From: Nicotiana tabacum
Lineage: Eukaryota; Streptophyta; Magnoliopsida; Solanales; Solanaceae
Length of the DNA: 64,000 nt
Assembly (NCBI RefSeq): GCF_000715075.1
Contig: NC_134094.1
Coordinates: 79,336,120-79,400,119, forward strand
Direction of reading: 5' to 3'
The translations under genes and the position numbers were made by a program. The notes under the pieces were generated by a model, which saw only the letters and a program-made list of their open reading frames with translations, was not told where the DNA came from and searched no databases. Shown here in pieces: positions 36,064 through 48,945 of the stretch; position 1 is the stretch's first letter, and every line of letters starts with the position of its first letter.

Positions 36064-36380
36064 TCCCTTGTTTGGCCAAGCTGGAAAAATAACTTATTTT
36101 GAGAAATGCTTTTTTTCAAAAGTATTTTTGGAGAGAAGAAGTTTGTGTTTGGCTAATTAATTTAAAAAGTACTTCTAAGCAGCAATTAGTATTTGACCAA
36201 ATTTTTAAAAAGTGCTTCTGAAAAGAAGTTATTTTTTTTTGCTTCTCCAAAACTATTTCTGCTTCTCCTCAAAAGTATTTTTTTTTCCTCCTAAAAACTT
36301 GACTAAATACTTTAAATTGGAAAAGAACTTAAAAAAAAATATTTTTGAACTTTGAAAAAGTTTGGCCAAACTGATATTTG
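36064..36380. mobile_element. Second MITE of the TTTGGCCAA family
   Basis: Starts TTGTTTGGCCAAGCTGGAAA and ends AGTTTGGCCAAACTGATA. The end sequence and AAAAGTGCTT / AAGCACTTTT-type interior match the MITE at 30594-30934 in inverted orientation. Target duplication not clear. Confidence 0.7.
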
Positions 36381-37937
36381 GTTGGTGAACCGGCCCAAAT
36401 GAATAGAAGTCATAATGAGTCGCTGCAAAATGGGCAAAAGAATGATGACAAAAAGTGACCTCTTTTCCTTTTACTTCCGTGTTCCGTGGTGCCATGAGAA
36501 CGCACCCCATGAATTTTCTGAAAATTTAGAGATAATTTGGGTTCTCAAAGTTACAACACTAGCTCATTAATTACCCCCTTCTCACCTACAAGCAGTAGAC
36601 GTGTACTTACTTTATGCAAACGATTCCTTTGTAATTTATTATTATTAATAGATAAAATTCTGGTGCACATCGACAAATGTGAATTGACAAGTGGCTTTAT
36701 ACGCGAGATAGTACTTTAATATTTTATTAGCTTAATAGCTTTCACTCCTCCTGGACAGCTCAAGCACATGACCTAAAACTAAAGTTGATGTCTAACTTTT
36801 TAATTTAAAGTTGTGATATATATTTTTATTTGAAGTCTATTTTTTTCGCTTTTTGTGGTGCAAAATTATTAATAATTTATTTAATATCAATTTTCTCTAA
36901 TAATTTATTTTCAATTGATAATATAGTCAACTCATTTAATCTTTCTTAAGATATTGTTGATCTTAGGTATTATCAATGGAGTATAATTCAGAAAAACTTC
37001 TTTTCTTTGATGTAATTATTATAGGAAAACTCTAGTTTTATACTAAAAGTATTAAATATTTTTTTTTTAAAATACCTATGAAGCTATCATTTCTACAAAA
37101 TATGGGGTCCCCAAATTTGGAGGGCTAAGTCACTAGTCGTACTTGTGATAAAGTTAGAGCAGGCGTGTCATCCTCCTAGTCTTCTCGGACTAGTTTGGCT
37201 CAATCATAAGTTAGTCAATTTAAAATGTGGAAGCAACTTCTGCACTGATTAACCATCAAGGCTAATTCAAAATTTCTAAAACATGAATCATCACTAGTTA
37301 ATTTTAAAATTTTTTAAAATAAATAATTTTTATTAGATACAAACTCAAAATAGAGAAGCCACTTAAAATAAGTCAGCGGGCCAAAGCTTAGTAAGCTAAA
37401 ACTATTTTGCCATTCTAGCAAATAAGTTATAGAAAAGGAATCATTCACCAAAATTTAAATTTTTTAAAGCAAATCTTTTAACTTCTTAATTATATGCAAA
37501 ATCAGAGAAATCGTCCATCAAATACTAAAATAAAAGAAATAAATTAAACCGAAGAGCAAAATCTTCTTGAGATTTGAGAGAGAAAGCTCATGAGTTTTGA
37601 GAGCAGATTTTTTTTGAAAGCAAGGTTTAGAGCATGAGAGAGACAGAGAGCGACATGAAATTGAAAATAGGGCTTTAGTAAAAATTAGGATTAGAGAGAA
37701 TAAGAACAAGAAATTATGTTGGGTGAATATGTTTAAGACTATCATTTATATTTTGACCCATTAAATATTTTTTAGCCTTATTAGCCTTTCGGAAGATTTT
37801 CTTCTTTTTCTTCTCTTCCTTCCTCTTTCTTCTGCATCTCCTTCTCTCCTGCTTCATCCTTCTGCATTTTCTTCTTCTCCTTTGACTTTTTCCTTCTTTC
37901 TCTTCCAACAAATTATGAGCACATAATTAAAAAAAAT
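36381..37937. other. Spacer, nothing recognised
   Basis: AT-rich DNA. A pyrimidine-rich block at about 37795-37910 gives a lysine/arginine-rich minus-strand frame that is a low-complexity artefact. No supported gene. Confidence 0.5.
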
Positions 37938-38031
37938 ACTTCCTCCGTTCACTTATACTTGTCTATTATACTAAAAATATATTTTTACTTTTACTCATCC
38001 GCTTTACTAAATCAAGAGAAAGACAATATTT
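37938..38031. mobile_element. Left half of a Stowaway-type MITE
   Basis: Begins CTTCCTCCGTTCACTTATAC followed by TTGTCTATTATACTAAAAAT and ATCAAGAGAAAGACAAT, the order of a common nightshade Stowaway family. It stops abruptly where LTR sequence begins at 38032, so it was probably the target of that insertion. Confidence 0.65.
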
Positions 38032-38386
38032 TGTGACGACTCGTCCGGTCGTTTGGCTTTATAGAGTTCCCCTATTTGAGAATTTTCGTATGTGCTTTTA
38101 CTATTTTATGACTTGCGGAGATGATTGGTTTGATTTTGGAATGGTTCGTGTTGAATTCAGAATGCTTAGTTCCATAATAGCGGCCTAAGGTCGCCAAGTT
38201 TGACTTGAGACGACACTTTAAGTAAACGATTTCGGAATCAGGATATGAAGGTACCAATAGGTTCGTATAATGATTTTGGATTTATGCATTTGTCCGAATT
38301 TTTATTTGGAGGTCCGTAGGTTGATTTGAGGCTTTTTAGCGAAAGTTGAAAAGTTGAAGGTTTGCAAGCTAGTACATTAGCCTTTT
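38032..38386 (+). repeat. Gypsy-type LTR, 5' fragment
   Basis: Starts TGTGACGACTCGTCCGGTCG, the LTR start seen at 27296 (plus) and at 55732 (minus). Continues with ATTTTTATTTGGAGGTCCGT, also present in the solo LTR at about 27570-27590. Breaks off near 38386. Confidence 0.75.
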
Positions 38387-41206
38387 TTGGATGCTATGTA
38401 ACATCTATGTTATAATCTTGTAGCAATTCAGGCCTTTGTCTGAGACGTAGACTCAATTCTTTCTTTTTAATCTATATCGAAGTCTTCCATATCTGTATGT
38501 ATGTCAGCATATATACTGCATGGATAATACTTCAAAATCTTAAGTGCGGTCATAACGTAGCTAACTTTGGGTCGTAGATCGAATAATTCTTTTCGTGCCT
38601 TCTCAGTTGTCTTTAAACACAAGCAATTACTTTTTCTGGTCTTTCTGCCACTTGTTGCATGAATACTTAGCTTATATTACTTCACACTAACACTAGAATT
38701 TTCTGTAACTCATATGATCTCAAATATCAGTTTTGATTTAATTTTTTTTACTTCCCATTAGCCACGATAGATGCCACTTTCTTATGGAGTGCATACAATG
38801 TTGTAGTGAGACTGTTATTACAAGATCATTTTTTCTTCAAGTTACTATGCTTAGGTTCAAGCCTTCTTCCTTATTTCCTCAGCTAGTCTTTCGTTGTAAT
38901 ACTTAGGGGAGACCTTCTAACTCCTATAAAACTGCGAGCTTATTACATCGTATACCCGAAGAAATTTTTGATGCTTTTACTCGCCTATAATTATCCTTAG
39001 TTACTTACCTCCGCACCCCTGGTGCTCTTAGGGTTGATTTTGAACTAAAATTTTGCTGTCTTCCCAATGTCACTCTCTTTTATTTTCGTAAAACTTATAC
39101 GGTACTTTTAACTACCCTAACTCTTATCTGAATATTTCTCAAGGAATACAATGTCATATCTGCGAGACTTAATTCCCTATGTTGGGGTTCACTTCGTTTA
39201 TCTTGCACGATCTACTGATTTATCTGTGACCTCTTATTTCGTCATAACTAAGCTCTTCTTAAATCAACTACTAACTATTCATTGGTCCATTCTCACATCT
39301 ATATTTGTTGTAATCTCTCTTAAGTTATGTTCTTTGTTTTAACTTACCACTCGCATTGACTGCTTTTGTTTCAAGTGTCCATTCACACTTGTTATCAATA
39401 ACATCCTGGCCGAAAACCCTTACTACCTCTCCCCGATGTCGTGCTTGCATAATATTTTGGGGTTGTAACATATATGTAGGATTTGAATAAGTGCAATTTC
39501 ATCCCTTTCGCATTTTTATCGCATTCTTCCTTTACCATTCCATAGTTACCTGAACCACTTAACTCCAACTTAATACCATATCATACCATCTTCCCCCAAT
39601 TAAGGGAGTACTAGCATTTAATGCTCTGATGTTTTACATGCAGATGTTACCTCTTTATCTTCAGAGTCTTTTTATATTTTCAATGACCCTTACTCACCTT
39701 ACAGTAACCCTTCTATACTAGGGATAACTGAATTTCTTACTCTCGAGAGTGACACCTAGTGTAGTTGGCACACTTAGTCTCATAAGCTTAACTTTGCTCA
39801 CAATGCTTGCTAAAGGAAGGCGTCTTCCTAAATAACCATTAAAGGTTATTTTTTGTCGTCCATTCTATTATTTCCAGAACGCGGTCTCTAAAATTCTCAC
39901 GATGTCGGCTATTATCAAATCCTCCGGTCTCTAATTCATGTTCGGTTTTATCTTGTTTACTAGTCCATACTAATTTTTATTACTCCGAGGGTCCAACTTA
40001 ACCATATGGTAATCAAATTGGAGTCATCAACTTATTTCTCGAAATGGGGATATGACCTTTTTGGCTTATACTCTTTTATTATCTCAAGGCCTGTCTCCTC
40101 TTGTCTTTTCCTTAACTTGACTATAGACACTGTCATCCCGTCATATTTTGATTTGCCGTTATCACCCATTTATCACATCTTACTAACAATGCTTCAATTA
40201 CTCTCTTCTTATTCTCCTGCTAATATTTTTGCCTATTACCTTATTTAGAAAACTTCAACGAAACACTCTTTCGCTTTAGCTCCCCTTGCTCCATCTCACT
40301 GGCTCTTCGGGTCACCTAACATTCTCTCTTTACTAAAAATGGGAGTCATACTAAGGTAAATATTTATCCCTTCTAGGATGCCAGTGTATATCTTCTCAAT
40401 ATTCTGAACATTCTAGTATTCATATCTGACAGTACTATTCTAGAGTGCACCATCAGGGTGTCTCATAAGGAGAGCTATTATCACATTTGCAATATCCTTC
40501 AAAAATGTCAGTTAATGCTAATAATAACAATTCATCCACCATTTTGGGTTACTCTAACCCCAGCTAGATCCTGATATCCCATCCTTCTCTTAAACTATAT
40601 CTGTTAGCTCCCATAGGGCATAACTGAGATGGGTGTGGCCAATTGTACATACCTCTGTTACTGTTGAAGGCAATTCAGAATGCTTATATTTCTCTGCCTG
40701 AATTGTAAATACTGATAATCTTCACTAACTGGGTACCTCGTACCCTCCTTCACCTTACTTCTATTACCTGTTAAAACTTATACTTTTACCTTCTGATACT
40801 CCCATGGGCTGCTATTCACAGGGTGTGTTTGCTATTCCCATCTTAGGGTCTTAAGCTGGGAATTTTGCACATATGGTATGCATGATCTGATAGGGCCTCA
40901 ATCTGGGCCACATTGTTAAGAATTCTCTCTCAACTAGTTCCCTTACCTGCTGCTGTATTAGCCCTCTGGCTAACTATAATTTTTCTATTTGCAAGCATCT
41001 CTATATCATTAGCAAACAAAAGTCCTGGCTCGAACTCATCTAACTCAGATCTATAACACGATTTTGATTTGAAAGAAGGGTAACAGACTCCTAAATGACT
41101 TGTAGCTTCCTGTTTATATAATATGGTGCACAACACATCTATAAACAAGGCTCTACTAGACACGACCTGTAGATTCCCTATGATAGAACTACTCTGATAC
41201 CAAGTT
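38387..41206 (-). mobile_element. Degenerate interior of a gypsy-type or non-autonomous element
   Basis: A minus-strand primer site lies at its right edge (TTGGTATCAGAG, complement of 41192-41203) beside an LTR end at 41207, so the interior runs leftward. Across 2.8 kb I found no recognisable gag or pol motif. A 77-codon frame at 40930-41163 is the longest near the primer site and is unassigned. The left boundary and 3' LTR were not found. Confidence 0.5.
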
Positions 41207-42634
41207 TGTCACGCCCCAAACCTAGGGAGGCGTGGCCGGCACCCGGTGCCATACTCGGCCCTAGCGTACCACTCTGTAACTGTGAACTGTAGAGGGGTAT
41301 CCCTCAGCATAGGCCGATATGGCCTACCTGTAAGCTAACAATACCAATCAAGGCCGATGGGGCCATATTCTGAATCATCTGAAAATAACGTCTCTCATCT
41401 GAGGGGTAACCATACCCAAAGGCTCATACATATAACCGTGCAAGCCGATGAGGCCACCATGAACATCTATTGATATACAAAATATACATGACTCATCTAC
41501 AAGCCTCTAGATATAACTGAATTGTATCATGGTCGGGACAGAGCCTCGGCCTACCCATCAAATATGTATATATAAAATAGACTCTAAGGTCTGGACCTAG
41601 TAACTCCGGGGAAGTGGAGCTTACCAATCAAGCTGATATTTGGCTCTGTCTACTGGGAAGGTCAGTCCGGTTGTCTATTAGGACCTGTAGGCATGAAATG
41701 CAGCGTCCCCGACAAAAGGGATGTCAATACGAAATAATGTACCGATTATGTAAGACAATAAAATAACTACAAGCTGAACTGAACTGATAATATAATAACT
41801 AAAAATAACTGATAGTAAAGGATGATCTGAAGATATGCTTACCTATTGATATTGACTAAACTCTCTCAATATAGTAAGTAAAATAGTTGTCCGACCCTAT
41901 AAGGCTCGGTATGTGTAAATGCTCTGCCGTAGTAGGCTCTCCCATAGGCGCTCAGCCATACTAGGCTCTGTATCTTGGCTATTTTGGTCTCTCTCATAGG
42001 CTCTCGACCACAGTAGGCTTTGTATATAACTTACTATCATTAAGCTACGAAAAGTACAACTAACTGACAACGAACGACAAGCTTATTCTATAATAAAATG
42101 GGCAGCATCTTCCCTAATTTTGTTACATTTCCATGTACTATATGTTTCAGCAACAACCCAAACAACAACCAGTAGATATACGGAACACGACAAACATAAT
42201 AACACGTCGAGCGGCAAGCTCAGCTCGTGTCTAATAACACTATATTTTTAACCCTTTCCCTCTTATTTATATTCAGAAAAATATTGATAATAACAACAAA
42301 ATATACTCAGGTTATTCCATAAATTTTTACAGCCATAAAATGCTGCAATAACACCTCCCAAACAGTCCAACAATCAACAACATCACTAACAAGCCATTCG
42401 ATCGATATATCTCAAGTTCTAGCTTCAACGACTTAGCTGTAACTTGGATAAACTCAAATACATGTAGAATAAGAGGTTCCTTACCTTCAAACAGATGTAA
42501 CAACTCGAATTTGAGATTACTTCACCACAAAGTATCCTTCCAATGCAGCCACAAGAACAAAAAGAGAAACTAGCAGGCACTTCGGGTTTCTCGGCACTAG
42601 AATCGCTTTGAGATACTTGAAATCACTTAGGGTT
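41207..42634 (-). repeat. Gypsy-type 5' LTR, truncated by an Ogre/Tat LTR
   Basis: Plus-strand start TGTCACGCCCCAAACC is the minus-strand LTR end (GGGGCGTGACA), next to the Met-tRNA primer site at 41193-41202. It is cut at 42634, where an Ogre/Tat LTR starts. Its outer end (expected TGTGACGACC-type) is not in the window. Confidence 0.7.
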
Positions 42635-42974
42635 TGTTGACGACCAATTTGACCCTCCCTTTAAAAATTAATTAATTTTATACTTAATGATTTGCAATAA
42701 ATATTTTGAAAATATTTTCTAATTAATAATGACTATTTTTGCAAAAGAATTAGGTATTAATGATGTTGAAATTAATAATTTAATATTATATAATTACAAA
42801 TATATCATACTTACTATTTTGAGATTATTAAAATAACCTTTATATACATTATGTAGGTTCAATAAATTATTCCTTAATTTTTAAGTTAATTAGTCCACTA
42901 TTTCAATAACTCAAAATCAATATCATAATTTGGAAATTAAAGTATTTTTATAATCAATTAATTACAATAATTAG
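42635..42974 (+). repeat. Plus-oriented Ogre/Tat LTR start, cut after 340 bp
   Basis: Starts TGTTGACGACCAATTTGACC and, over its whole length, aligns by eye with the minus-strand sequence running from 61129 down to about 60790 (for example CTTAATGATTTGCAATAAAT against CTTAATAATTTACAATGAAT, and ATTAATTACAATAATTAG against ATTAATTACAATAGTTAG). It is therefore a second Ogre/Tat LTR in opposite orientation, interrupted at 42975 by the end of the other one. Confidence 0.7.
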
Positions 42975-43177
42975 TGTTGCACCCTATTTTGTACTAGTCA
43001 AGACAAGATTCAACTTGTAAATTCGTTGTTATTGATAAAAGAGAGTCGCCACCTAATATTTAAAGGTATACTAGGGTACCTATTTAATTACTAAAGTCAT
43101 ATTCTCTATTAGTCTGCTAACCAATGAGATTTTGGGTAACGGTTCTTGTTCTTTTAAGGATAAGGTGTTAGACACCC

Positions 43178-46100
43178 TTTCACGCTCTAATTTCCCCTAT
43201 ATGCCGTGATGGCGCCCAACGTTGCCGCTAGGCAAGCCAACTGTGAACTAATCCATGTTATTTCTCTTTTTAATAAGTTTCCAAAGTAATTAAATTCTAT
43301 TTATTAAGAAAATAAGGAGTAGAAAATTTAATAAATAAGACAAGACAACTGAGTGACAATCATAGTGATATAAGTACTCCAAAACCATAAAGTCTACTTG
43401 CGTGTGTGCCAAGACTTGGTGTCACAAGTGTATGAGCAACTAGTGAATTATACAAAACACTAACTATTGTCTGAAATAAAAATAGATAGAAAAATATGTG
43501 CAAAAGAGAGACTCTAGGTGCTGCAGGGCGGCTTAGAAAGCAGCTCACCACTAGGCCTCAGGGTATTGGGGGTGCGCGCCGGTAAGACTGCCAGATGCAC
43601 CTGCCTCAGATCCTGCACGGTTAGTGCAGAAGTGTAGCGTGAGTATATAAACAACATGTACCCAATAAGTATCTACTCTAACCTCAAAGAAGTAGTGACG
43701 AGGGATCGACATTAACTCTTACTATGGGCTAATCAAGAAAAACACAGGAATTCTAAATAAGCATGAGTTATTTACATAACAATATTAACTCAATAACAAG
43801 CAGGAAATAAATAGATCTTTCACTAATGGTAAATCCCAAGTCAGTTTCTGTGATATGAAATTTTAAGTTCTCAAGCCATAAAATAATAGGAAATATAATT
43901 AAACTCCGAGTATTTTCACGCACGATTATGACGAAGTCGTACGGCCCAATCCAGAATAATGTGTACATTGCCGAGGGTCGTGCGTCATGAATCATAGATG
44001 CATCTATCTACTGCCAAGGTGTTCGGCCCGCTCCACAAGAAAAGATGATACTTTATGAACAACCGATTTACAAGCTAATACAAGGCTAATGTACAAAGAA
44101 ACACAATTTTTATTAACGATCAAGTAACACGCCAAAAATCAGGTAAGTGGAAGTTGGTCTTTTACAATTCCTCTGTCAAGTTCCAATATAATTTAGGCAC
44201 TTAAATTAACAGGTAGGGTGAAAATATTACAAATATTTCATGATTTGGGTCCTAAACTACCCGGATATAAGCATAATTAGTAGCTACGCACGGACTCTCG
44301 TCACCTCGTACGTGCGTAGCCCCCAAAATTAGAAGAAAATAATAATTTAAATCACCTATGGGGTAAAATCCCTCTTACAAGGTTAGACAAGAGACTTACC
44401 TCGTCTAAAAGCTCACTTTCCGGCTTCAAATTCACTCTAAAGCCTCAATGCATTGCCGAACAATCCGAAACTAGTCAAATGCTATATAAATTAATCAATA
44501 CATGTTCGAAAGTTCGTATTCTATCTATTAGAGTAATTACCCAACCCCTATTGGAAGATTCATAAAATTCACCCCCGGGCCTACGTGCCGTATTCCGGAA
44601 AGTTTCGAAGAAATTTGTTACCCATAACCTCACGAACTCAAATATATAATTTTTACTCAATCCCATAATCATTTTTGTGGTTAAATCCCATTTTTATCAA
44701 AACCTAGGTTTGTTCATCTAAACCCATATTTTTCAAAATTTTATATGCTAAAATCTACCTATAATCTATGTATTTAACTTACATTGGATAGAAATTACTT
44801 ACCTCCAATAGCTAGGTGAACAACCCTTCTCTAAGAAGCTCCAAAATCGCCAAAGAAGTGAAAGAAATGAGTCAAAAATGTCCTAAGTCCCATATTAAAT
44901 GAACCTCACTGCCTCCAGCACTTCCGCTTCTACGGCTCTATGGCAGCTTTCGCGGCTCCGCATCTGCGAAAATATCGTCACAGATGCGCCTATCCCCCAG
45001 TTGGCCTACTTCTGCATCGGCAGACACTGGCCCGCTTTTATCGCTTTTGCGGTTCCTTCCATCGCACCCGCGCTTCCGTAGGTGCGCACCATGCTCCGCA
45101 TCTGCGGTCTCTGGGAAGCCCACGCTGGGCCGCTTTTGCGGCTGTTAATAAGCCATTTTCCCCACCTTCATTATAATATACAGGGGAACTTTTTCCGTGC
45201 ATCACCCCATACGGAGAGAACGCACAATTTTTCCTGCAAAGGAACAGATTCACATGAAGGAGGATTAGGGAAGTCAAAACACACAATTGACTAGCAAGAC
45301 GAAAGTAGAGCTTTTTGATACATCAATGTAAACAATAATCCCTGAAGATTGTCAGTCATACTCGACATTTTGAATACCTTTCAACTATTTTTTGGCACAA
45401 CTCTCCAGTTCTCCTCAAAGCATTTTGATTTTCTGCTAGTATGCTATGTTTCTCTTCTCTAGCCATTTGGCAGAGCAGATAGTTTAAGCTCTGAACAGCC
45501 CTGACACTAGAGGACTAATTTCAGTCTTATAAGTGAGTTTTCAGTAACCAGCAGTCATTAGTCCAGTCACAGTGATGGTCTATATTGTGTTGGGCTCCTT
45601 TTCCATTTTTCGGTAGAAGCAGAAACATGTTGCCAAGAGACATTCTAATTGGAGTACAAAGCAAATTAACACCCTTAGATATTCATCGTTTCCTCTTGTC
45701 TCTAACCATTAAGGATACTCATGTAATACATGGATAATCTGAAAAAGAAAGAAATCACCCACTTCTATTTGTTCCCTGTGAAATCATAGAATCTTGAAAA
45801 AAGGCTTTGTAACTGTAGCATCTTACACTAGGTGATACATATACATCCTATAACACGTATCCATATAGACCTTCAATGGTAAGTATCTTATAACCATGTC
45901 ATTAGACAGTTGTTTGGTTCAAAGACAAGTTATGCATGGATTATGAATTTATGATATAGTGACTGCATTATGGAGATTAATCACTGGATTATTTAGAGCA
46001 AATACATTTCTTGTTGGATGTAATTTTTTATTAGAATTTTTGTTGGATTATGGAATATTGTTTAAAAATTCGATATACTGCTATAATCTAAAACATGTAA

Positions 46101-46926
46101 TTAGTTTTAACAACTACTAGTCTCAATATCAAGCTAGTTGAGAACAGTGTTGCCAAAGGCGAGCTTAAAGTGTGCTTACAGCTGGCCCTCTGCAGGTGCA
46201 ATTGCACCAGAACTCTGATGCTTCAACTATTCTTCCCAAGTCCAAATGAGTTCCGTGCCTTGTTCGAATGGCATCTGGGGCCCCTGTGGCCCTGCCCAAA
46301 CATACCAACGAGTTCGAAATCATAAAACGGACCAGCTCGCACCCTCGAAATGTGGATAACAACATTAAAACTAAGAATCGAAACCTAAAACCAATAGAAT
46401 CAACTTATGAACTTCAAATTCTTCCAACTTACTCCGAACGCGCCGAAGCATACTTAAACTACTCGAAATCACACCAAATTTTGCGTGCAAGTCTTAAATC
46501 ACCATACGGAACTATTCCTTGGCTCGGAATCCCAAACGGACCTCAATAACACCAAATTCTACTCCAAACCAAAATTAAAGAACTTTTAAGCTTTTAATAA
46601 GACAACTTTCAACCTCAGGCACCGAAACGCTCCTGGTTCATCCAAAACCCGATCCGAACACATGCCCAAGTGGAAAATTATCATACAAACCTGTTGGGAC
46701 CATCAAATCCTGATTCCGAGATCGTTTGCTAGAAAGGTTGACCAAAGTCAAACTTTCCTCTTTAAGGCGAATATTAAGGAACTAAGTGTTCCGATTTTAA
46801 CCCGAACCCTTCCAAATCCTGAACTAACCATCCCCGCAAGTCATAAAACAGTAAAAGTACATAAGGGGAGTCTTATTTAGGGGAACGAAGATCTAGAAAG
46901 AAAAACGATCGATTGGGTTCGTTACA
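43178..46926 (-). repeat. Gypsy 3' LTR with a 1-kb insertion
   Basis: Collinear with the 5' LTR 52971-55732 except for an extra block at 45147-46180. Its inner end GTTCGTTACA at 46926 abuts the polypurine tract. Its outer end has decayed (TTTCACGCTCTAATTT where the other LTR reads TGTCACGACCCAATTT). Confidence 0.9.
45147..46180. other. About 1-kb insertion in the gypsy 3' LTR, unclassified
   Basis: Sequence absent from the 5' LTR, where 28 other bases lie between GTGGCTGTT and GCTGGCCCTC (about 54970-55015). It is AT-rich, without an open frame, clear terminal repeat or target duplication. It could be a decayed DNA element, a Helitron-like piece or filler from a repaired break. Confidence 0.65.
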
Positions 46927-48672
46927 TGCTCCACCTCTTAAACCAATGTTCATCCTCAAATGGGTCTAGAATCATACCTGGAGTGCTTAATAGGTTTGGA
47001 TATCTACTCCACATTTTCTCCTCGGCCTCCCAAGTCGCCTCTTCGACTGGTTGGCCCCTCCACTGAACTTTTACCACAAAAATCTTCTTGGACCTCAGTT
47101 GGCGAACCTGTTTGTCAATAATGGCAACTGGCTCCTCCTCATAACCCAGGCTCTCATCTAGATGAACCGTGCTGAAGTCTAACACATGCGACCTGTTGGC
47201 ATGATACCTCCGGAGCATAGAAACCTCGAAAACTGGATGAACTCTAGATAGACTAGGAGGCAAAGCAAGTTCATAAGCAACCCCCCAACTCGTCTCGATA
47301 CCTCAAATAGGCTTATGAACCTTGGGCTCAATTTGCCCTTCTTCCCAAACCTCATGATTCCCTTCATCGGCGAGACTTTCAAGAGAACCTTCTCACCCAC
47401 CATAAATGATAAATCACGCGCCTTCTTGTCTGCGTAACTCTTCTGTCTAGACTGTGCTGTGCGAAATCGCTCCTGAATCAACTTTACCTTTTCCAAGGCA
47501 TCCTTCACTAAATCAGTACCATATAACTTATCCTCACCGGGCTCAAACCATCCGACGGGCGAACGACATCGCCGACCATATAAAGCCTCGAATGGAGCCA
47601 TCTCGATGTTGGACTGATAACTGTTGTTGTAAGCAAACTTGGCCAAAGGCAAGAATCGATCCCACTGCCCTCCGAAGTCAATCACACATGCTCTAAGCAT
47701 GTCTTCCAGGATCTGAACCGTCCACTGCTACTGTCCGTCGGTCTGTGGATAAAAGGCTGTGTTGAGCTCTACCTGGGTCCCCAACTCACTTTGTACGACC
47801 CTCTAGAAATGCGAAGTAAACTAGGGGCCTCTATCTGATATGATGGAAACAGGCACACCATGCAACAAAACAATCTCCTTAATGTAAATCTGAGCCAACC
47901 TCTCTGAAAAATACGTGGTAATAACTGGAATGAAGTATGCCGACTTGGTCAACCTGTCGACAATGACCCAAACTGCATCAAACTTCTACAAGGTCCACGG
48001 AAACCCAACTATGAAATCCATGGTAATGCGCCCCCATTTCCACTCAGGTATAACTATCTACTGGAGTAGGCCACTTGGCCTTTGATGCTCGTACTTAACC
48101 TGCTGGCAATTAAGGCACCTCGCTACATACTCAACTATGTCCTTCTTCATCCGCCGCCACCAATAATACTGCCTCAGGTCGCGATACATCTTCGTAGCAC
48201 CTGGGTGAATAGAACACCGAAAACTGTGTGCCTCCTCTAGAATCTTTTCCCTCAATCCATCAATTTGAGGGACATATAAGAAACCCTGGAGTCACAGAAC
48301 ACCATCCTCACCGATAGTAACCTCTTTGGCACCACCATGTAGTACCGTTTCTCTGAGAACCAATAAGTGCAGATCATCAAGCTGACGAGCTTTGATCTTC
48401 TAGAATCGTGAAGACTGGGCGACGAAGCATGCAAAAACTCGGCTGGGCTCTGAAATATCCAACCTCACAAGTCCGTTGGCCAAGGACTGAATGTCCAAAG
48501 CTAACGGCCTCTCCTCTGCTGAAATGAATGCCAAACTAGCCATACTATCCACCTTTCTACTCAAGGCATCCACAACTATATTTGCCTTGCCCGGATGATA
48601 GAGGATGGTAATATCATAATCTTTTAGTAACTCAAGCCACATGCGCTGCCTTAAATTGAGATCCCTCTGCGT
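46922..48672 (-). pseudogene. Gypsy RNase H remnant, integrase and chromodomain
   Basis: From 48672 downward: RDLNLRQRMWLELLKDYDI and YHPGKANIVVDALSRK (RNase H end), then the integrase HHCC finger (HSFRCSIHPGATK, then ARCLNCQQVK). The core follows in pieces (TMDFIVGFP, IISDRGP, then FAYNNSYQSNIEMAPFEALY). Finally a chromodomain-like tail (FVVKVQWRGQPVEEATWEAE) that would steer integration toward marked chromatin. At 47722-47730 the catalytic Glu position reads stop-Gln-Trp, and further stops interrupt the core, so integrase is dead. Confidence 0.88.
46927..46941 (-). other. Gypsy polypurine tract
   Basis: Minus-strand TAAGAGGTGGAGCA directly precedes the LTR start TGTAACGAACC. Confidence 0.85.
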
Positions 48673-48945
48673 CTATGCCCAGGATGACCTCAAAGTCGGT
48701 CATATCAAGCAACATAAGATCCACTCTAGTCTCATAACCACAGAAAGTCACGATACATGACCGATAGACCCGATCCACCGTAACAGAATCGCCCACTGGA
48801 GTGGACACATAAACAGAAGCACCCAAGGACTCACGAGGAACTCCCTGGAATAAGCAAACATAGATGAAACATATGGATATGTAGACGCTGGATCAAATAG
48901 TACCAAAGCATCCCTACCGCAGACAGAAATAATACCTAAGATCAC
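48673..48945 (-). pseudogene. Gypsy protease, joined to RNase H by a deletion
   Basis: Reads VLFDPASTYPYVSS, the aspartic protease site with DPAST where the lineage usually has DPGST, then SCIVTFCGYETRVDL and DMTDFEVILGID. At about 48672 it jumps directly into the RNase H end in another frame. All RT motifs expected between are absent. Confidence 0.85.

Noticed and set aside
37714..37911. Lys/Arg-rich minus-strand frame
   Set aside because: Low-complexity pyrimidine tract on the plus strand; no gene evidence.
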